Part shown: one piece after another, positions 1 through 7,314 of the stretch
How the letters are laid out: each line of letters begins with the position of its first letter
How positions within the stretch are numbered: position 1 is the first letter of the stretch
Assembly (NCBI GenBank): GCA_964502005.1
Contig: CAZCUX010000017.1
Coordinates: 62,001-126,000 of the forward strand
Reading direction: 5' to 3'
Length of the DNA: 64,000 nt
Source: CAJWOS01 sp964502005
GTDB lineage: Bacteria > Myxococcota_A > UBA796 > UBA2385
Notes under the pieces: model-generated
What the model saw: the letters and a program-made list of their open reading frames with translations, nothing else
Databases searched by the model: none
What the model was told of the DNA's origin: nothing
Made by a program: the position numbers and the translations under genes

Positions 1-531
1 GGCGGAGCGCTCGCGGGCCAAGGCGTCGATGAGGTGCTCGACGCCGATGTGGGTGTGGTGCAGCGCGACGGAGATGTCTTCCATACGCCCGCACAAGTTT
101 TGGGTCCAGCGGTCGGGGCGGTCGCTGCCAGCGGGCCACCAGACGGGCAGCACGGGGGAGTCGCGGTGGGCGTCGCGGGTGTAAATGGTCGAGACGGGGC
201 TCGCGCGGTGAACGGTTCCGGCGACCACGCGCAGACTGCCGCCATATTTGGACTCCAGCACACGCGAATTGCGGGGGTCGTCGCCCAACTTTTTGCGCAG
301 TCGCCGAATGCAGTTGGAGATCGCACGGGTTTCGGTGACGGCCCGATAGCCCCATACTTCGCGCAGCAGCACTTCTTTGGCCACAAACTCGCCCGCGCGT
401 GCGCCGAGGTAGCACAGCAGCTCTGTTTCCCGCTGTGTGAGCGCGATGCACTCGCCTTCGCGCATGGCTTCGCGATTTCGGGCGTCGATTGTCCACCCTT
501 CGGTAAGTTCCACTGAGACGATGTCGTCCAC
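1..531 (-). CDS. Winged-helix transcriptional regulator with Clp_N-like segment (C-terminus cut off)
   Basis: Translating the minus strand from a GTG at 531 gives an open frame to the window edge (177 codons). AAGGAG at 537-542, five bases upstream, supports this start. Residues about 15-90 match an OmpR/PhoB-type winged helix (LTQRETELLCYL, then EVWGYR, then AISNCIRRLRKKLGDD and YGGSLRVV); no receiver domain precedes it. After a linker with the tryptophan pair VWWPAG, residues about 148-177 (HHTHIGVEHLIDALARE) resemble the repeat of the Clp protease N-terminal domain. The gene is divergent from the dynamin-like pair, with 188 bases between the starts, so it may regulate them. The winged helix is secure. 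The Clp_N call rests on about 30 residues and the rest lies outside the window. Confidence 0.75.
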   Translation of the reverse strand, partial: MDDIVSVELTEGWTIDARNREAMREGECIALTQRETELLCYLGARAGEFVAKEVLLREVWGYRAVTETRAISNCIRRLRKKLGDDPRNSRVLESKYGGSLRVVAGTVHRASPVSTIYTRDAHRDSPVLPVWWPAGSDRPDRWTQNLCGRMEDISVALHHTHIGVEHLIDALARERSA

Positions 532-692
532 TTTTTCTCCTTGCGCGCAGTCTATCGCAAGAGCACGGCCATGGGGGAGGGATAGCCGTGGACGCACGGG
601 GCGGCCGAGCCTTCACGGCAATGCCCCGAACCCCTCGAACGTTCTGCTATGTGTACCATTCGCGGTGCGTAGGGGCGATTCCCTCGCGATAC

Positions 693-706
693 AACCGTTG
701 ACGGTT
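693..706. promoter_or_regulatory. Short palindrome in front of the dynamin-like gene
   Basis: AACCGT-TG-ACGGTT is a perfect dyad with six-base arms, ending five bases before the GGAG ribosome-binding site (711-714) of the GTPase gene. It lies between two divergent starts, one of them a DNA-binding protein, so it could be that protein's operator or an mRNA hairpin. There is only one copy and no experimental support. Confidence 0.3.
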
Positions 707-719
707 CGACGGAGCGCCG

Positions 720-2699
720 GTGACCACCCAACCTATATCTGCCGCTGACCACGATTATGCGCAGTACCGGATGTTGCGGACAGAGCTCGCAGACCACATC
801 GCGGAAGTGGCTTCTGTGGCGCATCAACTGGGCCTGCACGCACGGTCGCAGCACCTCTTGGACGTGCAGCAACGCCTCCTCGACAGTCGCTTTCGGCTCA
901 TGGTCCTCGGTGAGTTCAAGCGCGGCAAGAGCACGCTGGTCAACGCGCTCTTGGGTGAGGCGGTGCTGCCGATGAAGGTCGCGCCCTGCACGGGTCGAAT
1001 TACGGAAATCCGCTACGGCGATCCTGCGAGTGCATGGCGTTGGTCGGGCGCGCCGGGTGAATCTCCGAAGCCACTGGCGCTGTCCGAGATTCGGGACCAC
1101 ATCACCATCGGCTCCGGTGCCTCCGCCGAGACGCCGCCCGGAGATGGTCCGACGCCTCGCATCGAGTTGCGGTACCCGCTTCCGCTCTTGGCCGATGGCA
1201 TAGAACTTGTCGACTCACCGGGTCTCAATGAGCACGCGGTACGCACCGCGTTGGCCCTCGAAGACTTGCCCAGGGCCGATGCCGTCCTGTTGGTTCTTTC
1301 TTGCGAACAGCAGCTCGGCCATACCGAGCGAATGTTCCTTGAGCAGCACCTTCCCGTTGGTCATGATGGTAGACTTGCAAATGTGTTCTTTTTGTGGAAT
1401 AGATTTGATGCCATTGCCGATGACCCCGTCGAAGTGGAAGCGCTCACGCAGCTCTCCGATGCGGTCTTGCAACCGCGGGTCTCTGGTGGCGCGCGGATTT
1501 TTTGCGTGTCGGCGCGCGATGCTTTGGTCGGGCGGGTGCGGGGCGAGCACGCGCGGATAGAGGCGTCGCGCTTTTTGGCGTTTGAGGCCGAGCTGGCGCG
1601 CTTTCTCACCGTAGAGCGGGGGCGGGTCAAGCTGGTCGGCCCCCTGCACGCCGCGCGTGGGGCGGTGGAAGACTTGCGGGCGACGGTGCTGCCTGAACGC
1701 GAGCGGCTCTTGCGGGCGCCGGTCGAGGCTCTCGAAGCCCGCATCGAAGACTTGGGACCGCGGTTGGCGGGCGTTCGCCAGCAGCGCGCGGAGCTGGTTC
1801 GCTTGCTTGGTGTGCGAAGAACAGCACTGGCACGCCGGTTGCGAGTGTTGCTGGGAATGTTTGGGCGGTCGATTCACGACCAACTCCCCGCGACCATTGA
1901 CCGGGTCCATGTGCAATGGGCGGGCGCCACTTGGAACCGAAACGCGGTGGTGACGGCCTTGGGGGAGTGGCTCCAGGCTTGGTTGGCTGAAGAAGCCGCG
2001 ACCTTTGAACGCACGCACTTGCGGCCGCTTCTGGAACAAGAGGCCCAAGAGCTCGACCGCTTGCTCGAAGACCGCCTCACGGACTTGCTGGCGGAACTCG
2101 ATGCCCTCCGCGCAGGCTTCATGCCCCAAGTAGAAGGGGCCGCACCTTCCCTTGCGCCCGAACTCTCGGCGACCGAGCGCGTATTGAGCGCCGTCGGGGG
2201 CTTCGTGATGGGGGGACCGGGCGGGGCTGTCGAAGGGGCCACCTTTGGCTGGCGCAACGTCGTGGGGGGCCTGCCGGTCTACCTCTCCGTTGGCCTCGTC
2301 CTCGCATTGACCGGCGCGAGCTTGCCGGTCGCATTGGGTGTCGTCACGGGCTTGGGGGTATTTCGGACTTGGCTTGGCGGAAAAGGGGCGGCAGAGCGCC
2401 TTCGCGACGAAGTGCATGCGGGTTTTTCCGAGGCCTTTGACAAAGAGCTGGGCCGCATGGCCGAACGGGTAGAGGGCGAGGTGTCGAACCGCTACCAGCA
2501 CCTCATCGACACTGTGGACGAAGCCACGCGTATGGTCATCGTCGAGCTCGAAGAAGAGCTGTCGGCGGTACAAACGCGGCACGCGGAGGGCGCGCGGGTG
2601 TTGGCGGAAGGGCTCGCCGCGCTTGCCGCCAACGCACAGACGCTCGAACGACTCACCGACGCGCTCGGGGCAATTTCGCGGCGGATAGCGGCGCCGTGA
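720..2699 (+). CDS. Dynamin-like GTPase (first of a tandem pair)
   Basis: The 659-residue protein has a dynamin-type G domain: P-loop GEFKRGKST at residues 64-72, a threonine-containing switch I near 90 (APCTGRITEI), DSPG at 165-168 and NRFD at 227-230 in place of NKxD. A long helical region follows. Near residues 490-560 lies a Gly/Ala-rich hydrophobic hairpin (VYLSVGLVLALTG and further), which fits membrane insertion as in bacterial dynamin-like proteins. The C-terminus is again helical. The GTG start has GGAG at 711-714. The stop overlaps the start of the next GTPase by four bases, so the two are translationally coupled. Bacterial dynamins remodel membranes and often work as pairs. Which membrane process this one serves cannot be read from the sequence. 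Confidence 0.88.
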   Translation: MTTQPISAADHDYAQYRMLRTELADHIAEVASVAHQLGLHARSQHLLDVQQRLLDSRFRLMVLGEFKRGKSTLVNALLGEAVLPMKVAPCTGRITEIRYGDPASAWRWSGAPGESPKPLALSEIRDHITIGSGASAETPPGDGPTPRIELRYPLPLLADGIELVDSPGLNEHAVRTALALEDLPRADAVLLVLSCEQQLGHTERMFLEQHLPVGHDGRLANVFFLWNRFDAIADDPVEVEALTQLSDAVLQPRVSGGARIFCVSARDALVGRVRGEHARIEASRFLAFEAELARFLTVERGRVKLVGPLHAARGAVEDLRATVLPERERLLRAPVEALEARIEDLGPRLAGVRQQRAELVRLLGVRRTALARRLRVLLGMFGRSIHDQLPATIDRVHVQWAGATWNRNAVVTALGEWLQAWLAEEAATFERTHLRPLLEQEAQELDRLLEDRLTDLLAELDALRAGFMPQVEGAAPSLAPELSATERVLSAVGGFVMGGPGGAVEGATFGWRNVVGGLPVYLSVGLVLALTGASLPVALGVVTGLGVFRTWLGGKGAAERLRDEVHAGFSEAFDKELGRMAERVEGEVSNRYQHLIDTVDEATRMVIVELEEELSAVQTRHAEGARVLAEGLAALAANAQTLERLTDALGAISRRIAAP

Positions 2700-4030
2700 C
2701 CCCGCGGCGATGGACTGGAGGAGGGCGCTGGAGCGCTCCAAACGGGCCGGCGTCCGTGTGGGTGGTGCTGGCCGGCGACAGCAAAGCGGGCCGAAGCACT
2801 TGGCTCAATGCTCGCTTGCGGCGCCCGTTGCTGCGGGTAGGCGTGCGCGCCTGCACGCGGGCGGCGGTGGCCGTGCGACGGGGCGGGGTATGGTGGGTGG
2901 AGGTGCCGCCGGGCGTGCGTTGGCGGGGCCCTGTGCACGCCTGGGTGGCCGTTGTGGATGTGCGGCAGCCATTGCCGCAGTCCTCGCCGTTTGTGGGCGC
3001 AGAGGCTCCGTGGGCCGTCTGGTTGACCAAGCTCGACCGCGCGGCCGAAGACGCCCTGTTTGCCGAAAATCCGGCGGACGAGGTGGCCGAAGCGGTCGAG
3101 GTGGCCACGGCGCGCGCGCAGGACCGATTTGGAGATGCGGTGCAGGTGGTCGCGGTCGACCCTCGACGCACGGGGGCCCGTCCCCCGGAGGTACCGGCGC
3201 TCGTGCAAGCAGCGCGGGCGGTTGCCGCGGCGCGCCGCCCACGCCAGGCACCGGGCGGGTGTGTGGCCTCGACGGTCGCGTCTCCGCCGGACCCGTGGCC
3301 GCCGCCCTTTCCGGCCGCGGAGTGGTCCGCGCGGGTGTGTCATGCCGGTGCGGAACTGTCCCAGGAAACGCTATTGGCCGAGCTTTTGGTCCTCCGGGGT
3401 CTGCTTGTGCAGGCGCCCGACGTCGCCGCGCTCGAAGCGGCGGTGGTTTCCGCTGCAGATGCGGTGCGCGAGGTGCTTCGACGGGCTCTCGACACCCTCA
3501 CCCGTGCGCGGGAAGCGGCGTGGCAAGCGGTGGTTCACGAGATGGATGTGCTCGAAACAACACTCGCTCGAAGGGTGGAAACGGTGTCTCCGCCGGTGCG
3601 CGTGGTGCCGCCTGCGCCGGCTGTGGCGGTCGTTTTTCCCTTCGAGGCGCGAATCGCTGCCTTGCGGGCCCTGCTCTCGCCGCCTCCTTCGCCGTGGGCG
3701 GGCGTGCGGCAGGTCACCGCGCGTTGGACACCGTTGCCGGTGCGGCGCCATGCGGCTCTCGCAACATGGGACCGCGTCGTGGCGCCGCTCGCTGTCGAAA
3801 TTGCGGAGGCAGTTCTGGGCGACTACCCGTATATTGAGCGTGCAATAAAGCAAATTTGGCAGGATAGAATCGACTTGCTTATTGCCTTGCATGGTGATAT
3901 GATTCTATCCGGGCGCCCTCGGCCAGAAGCGGCGGTGGTGGTTTGGCGTGCAGACGATTCGCGCGAACAGGTGCCTTCTTCGGACAACAGGGCGAACCCA
4001 CCTCCGGCGCACGTGCGCCGAATCCTGTAA
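2696..4030 (+). CDS. Degenerate dynamin-like GTPase partner
   Basis: This 444-residue protein starts at a GTG inside the end of the preceding gene (four-base overlap). A reduced GTPase core is visible: P-loop-like GDSKAGRS at residues 27-34, VVDVRQP near 86-92 where the DxxG element should be, and TKLD at 111-114 as the base-recognition motif. Switch I is not obvious and DxxG is missing its glycine, so GTP hydrolysis may be weak or lost. The remainder is alanine/arginine-rich and probably helical. Position and the remaining motifs argue for a regulatory or heteromeric partner of the upstream dynamin-like protein. Bacterial dynamin genes are known to occur as unequal tandem pairs. The assignment as a separate dynamin paralogue is an inference. 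Confidence 0.65.
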   Translation: MTPRRWTGGGRWSAPNGPASVWVVLAGDSKAGRSTWLNARLRRPLLRVGVRACTRAAVAVRRGGVWWVEVPPGVRWRGPVHAWVAVVDVRQPLPQSSPFVGAEAPWAVWLTKLDRAAEDALFAENPADEVAEAVEVATARAQDRFGDAVQVVAVDPRRTGARPPEVPALVQAARAVAAARRPRQAPGGCVASTVASPPDPWPPPFPAAEWSARVCHAGAELSQETLLAELLVLRGLLVQAPDVAALEAAVVSAADAVREVLRRALDTLTRAREAAWQAVVHEMDVLETTLARRVETVSPPVRVVPPAPAVAVVFPFEARIAALRALLSPPPSPWAGVRQVTARWTPLPVRRHAALATWDRVVAPLAVEIAEAVLGDYPYIERAIKQIWQDRIDLLIALHGDMILSGRPRPEAAVVVWRADDSREQVPSSDNRANPPPAHVRRIL

Positions 4031-4041
4031 CGTACGTGGGT

Positions 4042-6684
4042 ATGAGCAAACGTTTTTGGTGGGCGCTCGCCTTCGTAGGGTCGATGGGTTGTGCGGTTCC
4101 TTCGGAGCTGGTTCTGCCGGTGTCCGTGCATGGCCCCACGACCACTGAAAACCTCGTGCCAACCGTTTGTGTCACCGAAGGGGGACAAGAGCGCTGTCTC
4201 GCGCTCCGGCCTGCCGAGGCCGGCGGTTATCGAGGCGAACTGCGCTTGTCTCCCCGCCGCGTGCTCCCTTTGCGGGTGTTTGTGACCGAAGGAGGTGTCG
4301 AGCGCACCGTCTATTCGTCGATTGAAGTCCTTCACTTGGACGAAGAGCTCCATTATGCGTTTGACCCCGAGCACGGGCAGACGCTTCGGCGCGTGCCTTT
4401 CGCCGGAACGGTCGCCGAGAATGTGACGCGCTTAGAAGCCAACCATGCCGGCCACCTGTTTTGGTTTTTGGGTGCGCTGTTGGTTGTGGCGATGTTGGTG
4501 CGCGACCGGGGCGCAAGAGACGAAGCACGCTGGTGGAAACCTGCATGGGACGGGGCCTTTTGGGCGGCGATGGGGGTGATTCTCACCTGGCCCGCCGTTT
4601 TGGCGGGGCCCGAGCGAATGGTGGGGCGGCACTTTGACTTGCCCGGCACCATTTGGGCGTTGTCCGCGGTGCCGCGCTTGCTTTCCGGCTTTCGCGACCC
4701 GCTGACGGGCTTTCCTGCCGGCGTTGATTACGGCGCCTTCGATAGCTTCACATTGCTCGCGCCCGGCTTGCTTTCCGGTGTGGTTGACCCTGCGCGTTTG
4801 CACGGGGGCTTGCAGGTGGTGGGGGTCGCGGTGAGTGGCTGGGCGGCCACTTCGGCGGCGCGAACCTTTGGGGCACGCGGAGGCAGCGCGCTCATCGCGG
4901 GGCTTACGTTCGCGGCATCGGGGCTCGCGGCCACGGCCTTGGTCGAGGGGCACGTCTACCATTTGTTGGACCCTTGGCTCCCGCTGTTTGCGGCTGCGTG
5001 GTGGCGAGCCACGCGACCCGATGGAACGACAAAAGATGCGGTGAGAGCTGGCTTTTGGTTGTCTGCGGCGCTGTTGACGACCGGGTATTTGGCGGCGGCG
5101 GGCGGCGTGCTCGCGGTGGGCCTCGCGTTGCCTGCACTCTTGCAACATGGCGTGCCATGGCGGCGTGTAGGGGTGACGGTGCTCACGGTTCTGCCGACGG
5201 TCGGCGGCGTCGCTCTTTCGGTGTTTGGACATGCGGGCGTAGAGACGCGAAACTTGGCGTCGGTCCACCAGAGCTCGGCGACGTTGGCGAACTTGGTGGG
5301 CGTGACAGCGGACATGGACCTGCTGGAGCATGGCTTGAGCGCCGCGCCTTTGCCCGTGGCGCTCGCGCTCGCGGCGATGGCGCCGTTTGTGCTGCATCGG
5401 TCGACGGAGTGGCGAGTGTGGGCTGGCACGGGCTTGCTGGCGTTTGGGCTCGCGATGGGGCCGATGGTATTTGCCGGGCCGTTGTCACCTTTGGGGCCGT
5501 CGCCGCTGGGCTGGCTTTGGTCGTTGCCGGGCGCATTTGTGCTGCGGTTTCCGGTGCGGGTTGCGTGGGCGGGTGTGCTGTGCTTGGGCGTGCTTGCAGC
5601 GCGGGTGGCCAGCGACCTTGCGGTGGGCAAGCGGGTGTGGATGCTCGTGTTGATGCTCGTTATCGACGTGGGCGTGGTGGTGGGGCTCCCGTGGCGGCAA
5701 TCGAGCATGCTGCGTGGACCGATTCCTGCCCTCGCGGCGGGCACAGGGCCGATGCTTGAGCTGTTGCCTGTGTCTTCCCATGAAAGCGGCGACCTGGATG
5801 CATGGCTTGCGGCCTTGGCATGTGAGGCCCAGACGCATCACCAGCAGCCCATTGCCGACGACTGTGTAACGGTGCCTGTCTACCAAAATCCCCGGTTTCG
5901 GCAGAGCGAAAGGGTGGTGTCGGCGCTGTTGGCGGGTCGCGCGAACGCCGTCGCGCGGTTGTTGCGGCAGCAGGGGTATTCGTTTGTTGTGCTCCACGCT
6001 GACTTGTTTTCGGCGCCGACCCGTGCGCGCTTGTTGGCATCGTTGGGGCAATTTCCGCAGGAGCCCGAAATCATCTATTGGGCTGGCGAGCAGGTGTGGG
6101 TGTTTGGGGTGCCTACCGAGGAGGGCCGGGAGGTGTCCGATGTGGTGGCCTTTCAGGGAGACCCCGCGGGCGTGTTGGAGTCGCTGGAGGTTCACCTGTT
6201 TGTGCCACGGCGGGCAGAGCCGCCCAGCTATCTCCAGGCACGCTTGCGGTCGGCGACGGGGGAGGAGGCGCGCACCCTTTCGGCGCGGTCCGATGAAAGT
6301 GGCGATTGGCAGGGTGACTCCGCATGGGTGACACGCTGGCAGGTCGAGGAACCCGGCCCCTATTCGCTGTCGATTTGGGAGCCGGGGGCCCCCGCGCCCG
6401 TGTGGGAAGGGACGGTGCTTCCGGTGGTGGCCGACGACCGCATCGAGCTGCGCTTGGCGCGGTCGGCGGACGGCGACCTCGAAATCGAGACCGCAGGACT
6501 CGGGCCGTCGATCCAGAGCCGCGCGTTTCATCGGGGACGGGGGGTTTGGTCGTTGTTTGGCGCGTTTTGTTGGCTGTTGGGCTTGGTGGGGGTGGGAGGT
6601 GTGTTGACCCAGCGCCGGGTGTCTTCGCGGGGCTTGCGCGGCGTGGTCATGCCCGTACGAACGGATGGCAGTGTGCCGCGCTGA
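4042..6684 (+). CDS. Polytopic membrane protein with lipoprotein-type N-terminus, GT-C/YfhO-like
   Basis: The start at 4042 is chosen because it yields a signal peptide with lipobox (FVGSMGC); an in-frame start at 3943 would put 33 residues before it, inside the upstream gene. The 880-residue product has an exported beta-rich segment (about 20-105), a first membrane helix near 110-125, then many helices to about residue 560, a soluble region (about 570-850) and a last helix before a basic tail. Loops such as VEGHVYHLLDPWLP and LRFPVRVAWAG resemble GT-C-fold or YfhO-like membrane glycosyltransferases, but no catalytic motif was identified. The gene at 11933 has the same layout and shared motifs. 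The dyads at 6682 and 6738 lie at and just after its stop. Confidence 0.6.
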   Translation: MSKRFWWALAFVGSMGCAVPSELVLPVSVHGPTTTENLVPTVCVTEGGQERCLALRPAEAGGYRGELRLSPRRVLPLRVFVTEGGVERTVYSSIEVLHLDEELHYAFDPEHGQTLRRVPFAGTVAENVTRLEANHAGHLFWFLGALLVVAMLVRDRGARDEARWWKPAWDGAFWAAMGVILTWPAVLAGPERMVGRHFDLPGTIWALSAVPRLLSGFRDPLTGFPAGVDYGAFDSFTLLAPGLLSGVVDPARLHGGLQVVGVAVSGWAATSAARTFGARGGSALIAGLTFAASGLAATALVEGHVYHLLDPWLPLFAAAWWRATRPDGTTKDAVRAGFWLSAALLTTGYLAAAGGVLAVGLALPALLQHGVPWRRVGVTVLTVLPTVGGVALSVFGHAGVETRNLASVHQSSATLANLVGVTADMDLLEHGLSAAPLPVALALAAMAPFVLHRSTEWRVWAGTGLLAFGLAMGPMVFAGPLSPLGPSPLGWLWSLPGAFVLRFPVRVAWAGVLCLGVLAARVASDLAVGKRVWMLVLMLVIDVGVVVGLPWRQSSMLRGPIPALAAGTGPMLELLPVSSHESGDLDAWLAALACEAQTHHQQPIADDCVTVPVYQNPRFRQSERVVSALLAGRANAVARLLRQQGYSFVVLHADLFSAPTRARLLASLGQFPQEPEIIYWAGEQVWVFGVPTEEGREVSDVVAFQGDPAGVLESLEVHLFVPRRAEPPSYLQARLRSATGEEARTLSARSDESGDWQGDSAWVTRWQVEEPGPYSLSIWEPGAPAPVWEGTVLPVVADDRIELRLARSADGDLEIETAGLGPSIQSRAFHRGRGVWSLFGAFCWLLGLVGVGGVLTQRRVSSRGLRGVVMPVRTDGSVPR

Positions 6685-6695
6685 ATGGTCATTCA
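6682..6695. promoter_or_regulatory. TGAAT-N4-ATTCA dyad, copy 1
   Basis: TGAAT-GGTC-ATTCA overlaps the stop codon of the preceding gene. It has the same arms and spacing as the copies at 6738, 24716, 44720 and 49023. Its place at a gene end fits a dispersed repeat better than a promoter operator. Confidence 0.4.
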
Positions 6696-6737
6696 TTCGC
6701 GAAAACAACGGATATAAGGGTGTGTTGGGCAGAAAAC

Positions 6738-6751
6738 TGAATCGTGATTCA
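6738..6751. promoter_or_regulatory. TGAAT-N4-ATTCA dyad, copy 2
   Basis: TGAAT-CGTG-ATTCA; the dyad extends by one more base pair on each side to CTGAATC-GT-GATTCAG. It lies 42 bases after copy 1 in the 222-base gap between two convergent genes. The rest of this gap holds a T-run and A-run inverted repeat (6794-6802 with 6839-6847) and no gene. Confidence 0.45.
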
Positions 6752-6906
6752 GGGGGCTTGGATGGGGTCGGGGATGCCGGTTTTGGGTGTACTGTTTTTT
6801 TGTTGAGGTTTTTTGTCCCCAAAAATACACATTACGACCAAAAAAACGGCATCACTGCGCGTACCCGATTCTACCGCGTTGCCCGGATGATAGGGCCAAC
6901 CTACTA

Positions 6907-7266
6907 TCAGAGCGCGGCACCATCGAAGGTCTGGACCTCAAGGGCGCCCAAGTCAATCCCATCGACACAGCGAAGGTTGACGGCTACCCACTCACTGCCG
7001 TCGTGGCCGGGGCCTTGGCTAAACGCGCGCACGCCACAGGTGCGGCAGAAGGTGTGGTGCAAGGAGTGTTTGCCGAATTGGTAATCCGAGAGGGCGTCTG
7101 GATTGGATTCGAGCGTGAACGCGGCCTTGGGTTGGAACGTGAGCAACCAGCCGGCGCGGCGGCAAATCGAGCAGTTGCAGGCCATCCCGGAAGTGGGCGT
7201 GGGCATCGTGACCGAGAACTGAACAGCCCCGCAATGGCAGCTTCCGTGATACGTTGGGTTCGACAT
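6907..7266 (-). CDS. GFA/CENP-V-type zinc-binding enzyme
   Basis: The start at 7266 follows GGAGG with a five-base spacer and is preferred over an upstream ATG at 7305 with no such site. The 119-residue protein carries the full cysteine pattern of the glutathione-dependent formaldehyde-activating (GFA) fold: CHCGAV at 10-15, CNCSICRRAG at 30-39 and CRTCG further on, binding structural and catalytic zinc. Length is typical of the family. GFA family members include formaldehyde-activating enzymes and many uncharacterised carbon-sulfur lyase-like proteins, so the substrate cannot be given. It lies 48 bases downstream of the kinase-FGE gene on the same strand and may be co-transcribed with it. 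Confidence 0.85.
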   Translation of the reverse strand: MSNPTYHGSCHCGAVQFSVTMPTPTSGMACNCSICRRAGWLLTFQPKAAFTLESNPDALSDYQFGKHSLHHTFCRTCGVRAFSQGPGHDGSEWVAVNLRCVDGIDLGALEVQTFDGAAL

Positions 7267-7314
7267 GGGTACCTCCGATTTGTTCAGGTAGCGTAGCATG
7301 AACAAATATCCAGG

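Noticed and set aside
34..516. A long open frame on the plus strand at the left edge
   Set aside because: It is the shadow of the minus-strand winged-helix gene, whose motifs and ribosome-binding site are unmistakable.
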